From an uncultured Clostridia bacterium (GTDB lineage: Bacteria; Bacillota; Clostridia; TANB77; CAG-465): a DNA stretch of 42,638 bases. The notes under the pieces are model-generated. The model was not told where the DNA came from and made no database searches. It saw nothing but the letters and a program-made list of their open reading frames with translations. Shown piece after piece: positions 39,148-42,638 of the stretch. The DNA is taken from assembly GCA_949106495.1 (NCBI GenBank), contig CARYZD010000012.1:1-42638 (forward strand), given 5' to 3'. Numbering within the stretch: position 1 is the stretch's first letter; each line of letters opens with the position of its first letter. The position numbers and the translations under genes were made by a program.

Positions 39148-39396
39148 CTATATAATACTTGCCATATTAATTGTCTTTAGCTTTTCTTTTAATGCGGCAT
39201 TTTCTCTTACTACTTCTTCGTACATTTCTTTTGATACTGCATCATCTCTTACTATTACTTTATAATGTCCTCCTACTGTTTTTGTTCCTTCTAATTTTCC
39301 AATATTAATTTGATGTTTAATTTCTTCAACGCCTAAACCAGATAACTTTGAATACTGTTCAGTTGTTAAATACTTTGGTGTTATTATTTCTTTCAT
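39148..39396 (-). CDS. excisionase-like DNA-binding protein
   Basis: An 82-aa protein with a MerR/excisionase-type helix-turn-helix: YLTTEQYSKLSGLGVEEIKH followed by GKLEGTKTVGGHYKVIVRDD. A coiled C-terminus follows (ENAALKEKLKTI). Second gene of the early operon after Cro. It could be Xis, required with the integrase for excision, or a small regulator. It lies immediately downstream of operator O1 (39415-39427). Confidence 0.7.
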   Translation of the reverse strand: MKEIITPKYLTTEQYSKLSGLGVEEIKHQINIGKLEGTKTVGGHYKVIVRDDAVSKEMYEEVVRENAALKEKLKTINMASII

Positions 39397-39414
39397 TTTA
39401 TCGCCTCCTTTTTA

Positions 39415-39427
39415 ACGGTAATACCGT
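39415..39427. promoter_or_regulatory. repressor operator O1
   Basis: ACGGTAATACCGT matches ACGGTNNNACCGT exactly, within a longer perfect palindrome TAACGGTA-A-TACCGTTA. It lies at the cro stop, before the excisionase-like gene, a downstream operator separate from the two in the promoter region. Confidence 0.7.
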
Positions 39428-39624
39428 TATTTAATAGTAAAAAAATTTATATTACTATAATTTACACCAAAATGTGCTTCGATTTTTTTTAATATAGGTA
39501 TATCTGGAAAAGTTATACCTTTTTCATAATTTGCCCATGTATCTGTGCTTACGCCTATTGCTTTTGCTGATTGTTCTTGAGTTTCTCCTTTATTAATTCT
39601 TATAGCTTTTAATGTTAATTGCAT
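39427..39624 (-). CDS. Cro-like XRE-family repressor
   Basis: A 65-aa single-domain helix-turn-helix protein of the XRE/Cro type: LKAIRINKGETQEQSAKAIG, then VSTDTWANYEKGITFPDIPI. It begins the leftward early operon opposite the CI gene and should repress the lysogeny promoter while allowing early expression. The promoter upstream is consensus (39672-39700) and contains O3; O2 lies between promoter and gene. Confidence 0.85.
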   Translation of the reverse strand: MQLTLKAIRINKGETQEQSAKAIGVSTDTWANYEKGITFPDIPILKKIEAHFGVNYSNINFFTIK

Positions 39625-39646
39625 TATAAATCACCTCTCCTTCAAA

Positions 39647-39659
39647 ACGGTTGTACCGT
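39647..39659. promoter_or_regulatory. repressor operator O2
   Basis: ACGGTTGTACCGT matches ACGGTNNNACCGT exactly. It is between the -10 of the early promoter and the cro start, in the expected transcript leader, where repressor binding would add to repression at O3. Confidence 0.75.
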
Positions 39660-39671
39660 CATTATGCTTAT

Positions 39672-39700
39672 ATTATATCTAACGGTTTAACCGTTGTCAA
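39672..39700 (-). promoter_or_regulatory. leftward early promoter with operator O3 in its spacer
   Basis: On the minus strand a perfect TTGACA (39695-39700) and TATAAT (39672-39677) are spaced 17 bp. Operator O3, ACGGTTTAACCGT (39682-39694), lies wholly inside the spacer, so bound CI or Cro would exclude polymerase. This is the lytic early promoter. Confidence 0.9.
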
Positions 39701-39730
39701 TAGTTTTTCCGTAATTTTTTAAATATTTTC

Positions 39731-39759
39731 TTGATTTTTTTACGATAAAGTCGTATAAT
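39731..39759 (+). promoter_or_regulatory. rightward repressor promoter
   Basis: TTGATT (39731-39736) and TATAAT (39754-39759) are spaced 17 bp, with AGGAGG and the cI ATG at 39778 downstream. A degenerate operator-like sequence ACGATAAAGTCGT (39742-39754) overlaps the spacer and -10 and may mediate feedback on cI. Confidence 0.75.
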
Positions 39760-39777
39760 AGTCTTAGGAGGTACTCT

Positions 39778-40419
39778 ATGAGTGATTTAGGAAATAAAGA
39801 AATCTTTTCAAAAAATTTACAGTATTATATGAAAATTAACAATAAAGATAGAAATGATGTTTCTAGAGATTTAGAAATTCCTTATTCTACATTAACAGAT
39901 TGGTATAATGGTAATATTTATCCTAGAATAGATAAAATTCAACTACTAGCTGATTACTTTGAAATAAAAAAGTCAGACTTGGTAGAAGAACGAAACCGTT
40001 CACAAAGAAAGAATAATATTCCAGTATTAGGAAATATACCTGCGGGTATACCAATGGAAATGATAGAAGATATTGGAGAGTTTGAAAGTATATCAGAAGA
40101 TATGTTAAAAGGTGGCAAAGAATATTTTGCCTTAAAAATAGATGAAGAAAATGGACATAGTATGGAGCCAGAATATAAACCTGGAGATGTTTTAATTGTT
40201 TTAAAACAAGATACTTGCGAAAGTGGAGATGACTGCATCATTGCTGTAAATGGAGATGATGCTACATTTAAGAGAGTGTTTAAAAACGAAAATGGTATTA
40301 TTCTACAACCACTAAATCCAAGTTATCCACCTATTATCTACTCTAATGATGATATTATATCAAAACCAGTTAAAATATTAGGTGTTGTTGTAGAATTTAG
40401 AAGAACTAAGAAAAGATAG
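39778..40419 (+). CDS. CI-like repressor with LexA/S24 autocleavage domain
   Basis: A 213-aa lysogeny repressor. Residues 8-65 are an HTH_XRE domain (SRDLEIPYSTLTDWYNGNIY). Residues 80-213 are an S24 peptidase with cleavage site Ala89-Gly90 (GNIPAGIP), nucleophile Ser128 (GHSMEP) and Lys165 (TFKRVF). On SOS induction RecA would trigger self-cleavage and prophage excision. The gene is preceded by AGGAGG and a matched promoter. It is divergent from Cro, with operators between. Confidence 0.94.
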   Translation: MSDLGNKEIFSKNLQYYMKINNKDRNDVSRDLEIPYSTLTDWYNGNIYPRIDKIQLLADYFEIKKSDLVEERNRSQRKNNIPVLGNIPAGIPMEMIEDIGEFESISEDMLKGGKEYFALKIDEENGHSMEPEYKPGDVLIVLKQDTCESGDDCIIAVNGDDATFKRVFKNENGIILQPLNPSYPPIIYSNDDIISKPVKILGVVVEFRRTKKR

Positions 40420-40429
40420 GAGAATTATT

Positions 40430-40924
40430 ATGACTAAAAAATATAAAATAATTATGGTAGTTGGTGTTTTTTTATGGTTTGTATTAGGATTTGCTTATCT
40501 TATAAATGATGCAAATGAAACAGTAAAACCTATAGACTATAAAGCTGTACTAGAACAAAATCGTTTAAACAACTCTAAAAAAATCAATAATCCTGAAACA
40601 AAAGAAATGAATGCTTTAGCAAATACTGATGTTCCAGAAAATTTAACTAATACATCTGATAATACACCTGTTGATAGTAGCTATAATGAAAATACTATAC
40701 AAGAAGATGTAACTAATACAAATACTAATTCAGTTACTGAAGCACCTTCAAATAACCATGTAGAAGTACATAATGATACTACTGAAAAAACTGTATGGAT
40801 TGGAGAAACAGGAACTAAATATCATCATAATAACTGTAGAACACTTAGAGGCAATAAATATGAGATAACTTTACAGGAAGCTTTAAATCAAGGGCGAGAA
40901 CCTTGCAAAGTATGTAATCCTTAG
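40430..40924 (+). CDS. membrane-anchored protein with C-terminal zinc-binding-like domain (probable lysogeny gene)
   Basis: A 164-aa protein transcribed with cI (10 nt after its stop). An N-terminal helix (about 6-26) anchors a long Asn/Thr-rich linker. The C-terminal 45 residues (VWIGETGTKYHHNNCRTLRG, then LQEALNQGREPCKVCNP) are a small Cys/His domain like those appended to nucleases and surface proteins. Expression in the lysogen suggests a conversion or exclusion role. The linker looks extracytoplasmic. Function not proven. Confidence 0.7.
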   Translation: MTKKYKIIMVVGVFLWFVLGFAYLINDANETVKPIDYKAVLEQNRLNNSKKINNPETKEMNALANTDVPENLTNTSDNTPVDSSYNENTIQEDVTNTNTNSVTEAPSNNHVEVHNDTTEKTVWIGETGTKYHHNNCRTLRGNKYEITLQEALNQGREPCKVCNP

Positions 40925-40935
40925 GAGATGATAAA

Positions 40936-41133
40936 ATGAAATATGGAATGAGAAAACCAAGTCTAAAAAAGAGTTTAAGTGCACGAACAACTGGAAGAGC
41001 TAAAAGAAGTTTAAAAAAAGCACTTATACCTGGATATGGTAAAAAAGGTATGGGGATTTTACATCCGAAAAAATCTTTATATAATAAAGTATATAATAAA
41101 ACAACATTTAGTATATTTGACTTATTCAAATAA
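40936..41133 (+). CDS. basic 65-aa phage protein upstream of integrase
   Basis: A very basic protein (MKYGMRKPSLKKSLSARTTG, then RAKRSLKKALIPGYGKKGMG and the tail YNKVYNKTTFSIFDLFK). I recall similar proteins next to integrases in Firmicutes phages and integrative elements; their role is unknown, and nucleic-acid binding is plausible from charge. AGGAG precedes the ATG. The cI-anchored protein-basic protein order implies expression in lysogens. Its stop meets the terminator of a candidate minus-strand RNA. Confidence 0.75.
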   Translation: MKYGMRKPSLKKSLSARTTGRAKRSLKKALIPGYGKKGMGILHPKKSLYNKVYNKTTFSIFDLFK

Positions 41134-41205
41134 AAAAAATAATGTACCCTCCGCCAAGATAAGTACATTATAATAAAACTATTATACACACTTGAAAAGT
41201 GCTAT
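41132..41205 (-). ncRNA. candidate small RNA between the basic protein and integrase genes
   Basis: A minus-strand unit with its own promoter (41212-41240), predicted start near 41205 and a strong terminator: TAATGTAC/GTACATTA stem (41140-41170) followed by T8. No ORF of note lies within. The 5' part can form CACTT-TTC-AAGTG (41189-41201), and the terminator loop contains GGCGGAGGG, which resembles a Shine-Dalgarno sequence. The 3' end touches the stop of the basic protein gene, so the transcripts converge. Predicted length is about 74 nt. Confidence 0.55.
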
Positions 41206-41211
41206 ATTAAT

Positions 41212-41240
41212 ATTATACCAATATTTTGCGCTCTTTTCAA
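41212..41240 (-). promoter_or_regulatory. promoter of the candidate small RNA
   Basis: On the minus strand TTGAAA (41235-41240) and a perfect TATAAT (41212-41217) are spaced 17 bp. It points away from the integrase gene toward the basic protein gene. Confidence 0.7.
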
Positions 41241-41271
41241 GAAACATTTGTTCTAGAAAGGAGCTTTTATT

Positions 41272-42498
41272 GTGGCAAGAAAAACAAATTGTTTAAAAAA
41301 TGGTAAATATGCCTACTTTAGAAAAACTAAAACTATAGGGCATGATATTAATGGAGAACCAATAAAAAAAGATTTTTATGGAAAAGGAGAAACTGATACA
41401 GTTAATAAAATTAAAGCGTATGAAAAAAGACTAGATGCGGGTTTACAAGTTGGAAAGGAAAAACAAACTATAGAGCAGCTCATGCATTATTGGTTATTTA
41501 ATGTGCGCCTTTACTCCTCAAAGTCTAAATCAGCCAGTTTTGATAAAGATGAGGGTAAATATAGGAATTATATAAAAAAGTCTGACATAAGGTTTCTAAG
41601 CGTTTATACGATAACTACTCAACCTATACAAGAGTGGTATAATGAATTATATAAAAATGGTACAAGTTCTAATGTTATATTTGAAATAAACAAAACTTTA
41701 CGCTCATTTTTTACATATTGTAAAGATACTAAAATTATAAGTGATAATCCATGCTCATTAAGAGTAATACAAATACCAGGTAATGCTGACGAAGACGGAA
41801 TTGATGATGACTTTGATGATGACGAAAAAGTAATTGTATTTGATGATGAAGAACAGAAAAAAATTGTAGATGCTATAAAATATGAAGATGGCAAAGACAA
41901 TACGTTTAACATGACAGTTCAACTTGGATTAGTAACAGGTTTAAGAAAGGGAGAAATTTTAGGACTACAAAGAAAGTATGTTGATTTAGAAAGATGTGTG
42001 ATTAAAGTTAGAAAGACCCTAAAAAATGTAAAAGAATTTAAAATAGGTGCTAAAGACAGTAGTGAATATGAAAGAAAATTAAAATTAATCACTCCTAAAT
42101 CTAAATCTTCTATAAGAACAGTTCCTTTTCCAAAAGATCTTGTGCCAACACTAAAAAAATATTTTAAGGAGCAAGAAGAAAAATATAAAAAACTAGGTTT
42201 AAAATTTAATGATGATAGTTTGATTTTTACCACTAGTACAGGTAACATGATTGAAAGTTCTAACCATAGAAAACAATGGATAAAGTTTTTGGATAAACTT
42301 GGGATACCTTACAGAAAGTTTCATGCTATAAGAGATACATTTGCAACAACACTTATAAGAAAAGGTGTTAGCATATTTGATGTAAAAGACTTACTAGGAC
42401 ATAGTTCAATAACAATTACAGAAAAATATTATATCTATTGCTATCCAAAAGATAAAAGCTATGCAGTTGCTTTACTCAGCAATTTTGTTCAATCATAA
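41272..42498 (+). CDS. int: tyrosine-type site-specific integrase
   Basis: A 408-aa phage integrase. Residues 1-60 are an arm-binding-type N-terminal domain, about 65-165 a SAM-like core-binding domain, and about 190-400 the catalytic domain. The latter has R225 (TGLRKGE), Lys near 276-278, H351-x-x-R354 (HAIRDT), H377 (LGHSS) and the Tyr nucleophile at 386 or 387 (EKYYIY). An acidic stretch (DEDGIDDDFDDDE) at 173-185 is unusual. The start is GTG with AAAGGAG about 9 nt upstream. It should recombine at the tRNA-Asn core. Confidence 0.96.
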   Translation: MARKTNCLKNGKYAYFRKTKTIGHDINGEPIKKDFYGKGETDTVNKIKAYEKRLDAGLQVGKEKQTIEQLMHYWLFNVRLYSSKSKSASFDKDEGKYRNYIKKSDIRFLSVYTITTQPIQEWYNELYKNGTSSNVIFEINKTLRSFFTYCKDTKIISDNPCSLRVIQIPGNADEDGIDDDFDDDEKVIVFDDEEQKKIVDAIKYEDGKDNTFNMTVQLGLVTGLRKGEILGLQRKYVDLERCVIKVRKTLKNVKEFKIGAKDSSEYERKLKLITPKSKSSIRTVPFPKDLVPTLKKYFKEQEEKYKKLGLKFNDDSLIFTTSTGNMIESSNHRKQWIKFLDKLGIPYRKFHAIRDTFATTLIRKGVSIFDVKDLLGHSSITITEKYYIYCYPKDKSYAVALLSNFVQS

Positions 42499-42504
42499 AA
42501 AACT

Positions 42505-42527
42505 AAGTCGGGAAAAAGTCGGGAAAA
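42505..42527 (+). repeat. candidate integrase arm-type sites, right end
   Basis: Two tandem copies of AGTCGGGAAAA within 42506-42527, 11 bp apart and just after the integrase stop. The left-end copy at 6476-6495 has the same spacing and orientation. Confidence 0.55.
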
Positions 42528-42530
42528 GAT

Positions 42531-42574
42531 AAAAAAAGAGAGTCAAGGGAAAATAAGCAAATCCGCTTGGCTCT
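42531..42574 (-). terminator. phage-supplied terminator for tRNA-Asn
   Basis: On the minus strand, AGAGCCAAG and CTTGACTCT (42566-42574, 42539-42547) give 8 of 9 pairs, followed by CTTTTTTTATC. It lies 10 nt beyond the tRNA 3' end and replaces the native terminator stranded at 6303-6327. Confidence 0.72.
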
Positions 42575-42583
42575 AATATTTTG

Positions 42584-42623
42584 TGGCTCCTCAAGTAGGG
42601 CTCGAACCTACGACCCTTCGGTT
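42584..42623. repeat. prophage attachment core, right junction
   Basis: The 40 bp are identical to 6334-6373. Beyond 42623 the sequence continues as genuine tRNA-Asn (AACAGCCGAATGCTC), so the chromosomal tRNA body lies at this junction and integration restored a full tRNA 3' end. Confidence 0.95.
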
Positions 42624-42638
42624 AACAGCCGAATGCTC
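42584..42638 (-). tRNA. tRNA-Asn (anticodon GTT), cut by window edge
   Basis: The last 55 nt of a tRNA identical to the intact copy at 2973-3047, including CCA, T arm, anticodon stem and loop CTGTTAA. The 5' part is outside the window. It is the prophage attachment gene. Confidence 0.93.

Larger units (their letters stand above)
6334..42623. mobile_element. complete siphovirus-type prophage integrated in tRNA-Asn
   Basis: The element is bounded by the 40-bp direct repeats at 6334-6373 and 42584-42623. It contains integrase, CI/Cro switch, early recombination and replication genes, late regulator, TerS/TerL, portal, scaffold, capsid, connectors, tail tube, chaperones, tape measure, baseplate and fibre, holin and endolysin, all intact as open frames. 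A single tape measure protein and no sheath gene indicate a long non-contractile tail. I see no disrupted essential gene, so it may be inducible, though that is inference. Confidence 0.95.

Overview
The window is AT-rich, low-GC Firmicutes DNA, most likely from a clostridial genome. Strong AGGAGG ribosome binding sites, AAA/GAA-rich coding, the cysS start, the MscS channels and a DHHW/MBOAT/DUF4358 operon point that way. Chromosome occupies 1-6333. Nearly all the rest is one complete-looking, roughly 36.3-kb siphovirus-type prophage (6334-42623).

Chromosome: the first 21 codons of cysS (minus strand), a divergent MscS channel, a minus-strand pair (membrane-anchored hypothetical plus second MscS channel), an intact tRNA-Asn(GTT) with its own promoter and terminator, and a minus-strand DUF4358-MBOAT-DHHW operon. 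A second tRNA-Asn terminator follows at 6303. The tRNA gene that it served has been split from it by prophage insertion. A 40-bp copy of the tRNA 3' half remains at 6334-6373, and the tRNA itself is at the right edge (42584 to the window end). The prophage supplies a substitute terminator there.

Prophage, right to left: integrase (plus strand) with repeated arm-type sites next to both ends; a candidate small RNA; a basic protein; a membrane-anchored presumptive lysogeny gene; a LexA-type CI repressor; divergent CI/Cro promoters with ACGGTNNNACCGT operators; and a leftward early operon. The early operon holds Cro, an excisionase-like protein, a replication initiator with an internal repeat cluster, a Sak3-like annealing protein, a YqaJ exonuclease, a NinB-like protein, an HNH-like protein, many small zinc-binding and hypothetical proteins, YopX, a HAD-zinc finger fusion and a NUMOD4-HNH endonuclease. 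It ends with a sigma-region-4-like late regulator and a terminator.

The gene-poor interval 29866-30479 is the most unusual part. On the minus strand it carries a 128-nt tRNA-shaped RNA (30210-30337). That RNA has matching acceptor, D, anticodon and T arms, plus a 58-nt insertion containing a 13-nt copy of the 16S rRNA 3' end (anti-Shine-Dalgarno). A normal tRNA-Gln(TTG) and a terminator follow, then a possible late promoter with a perfect palindrome, a three-way-junction leader RNA and an attenuator-like hairpin.

The late operon then runs leftward: small genes, TerS, TerL, portal, a minor head protein fused to an ADP-ribosyltransferase domain, scaffold, capsid, connector and tail-completion proteins, tail tube (with an in-frame TGA followed by a 26-codon open extension), tail chaperones, tape measure, baseplate and tail fibre, holin and a GH25 endolysin. 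Terminator-like hairpins inside this operon suggest antitermination. At the left end an accessory cluster contains a 38-aa peptide gene, whose promoter has an 18-bp palindrome in its spacer, and two ribbon-helix-helix regulators.

All assignments come from reading the sequence and recalling family motifs. No database search or folding program was run.
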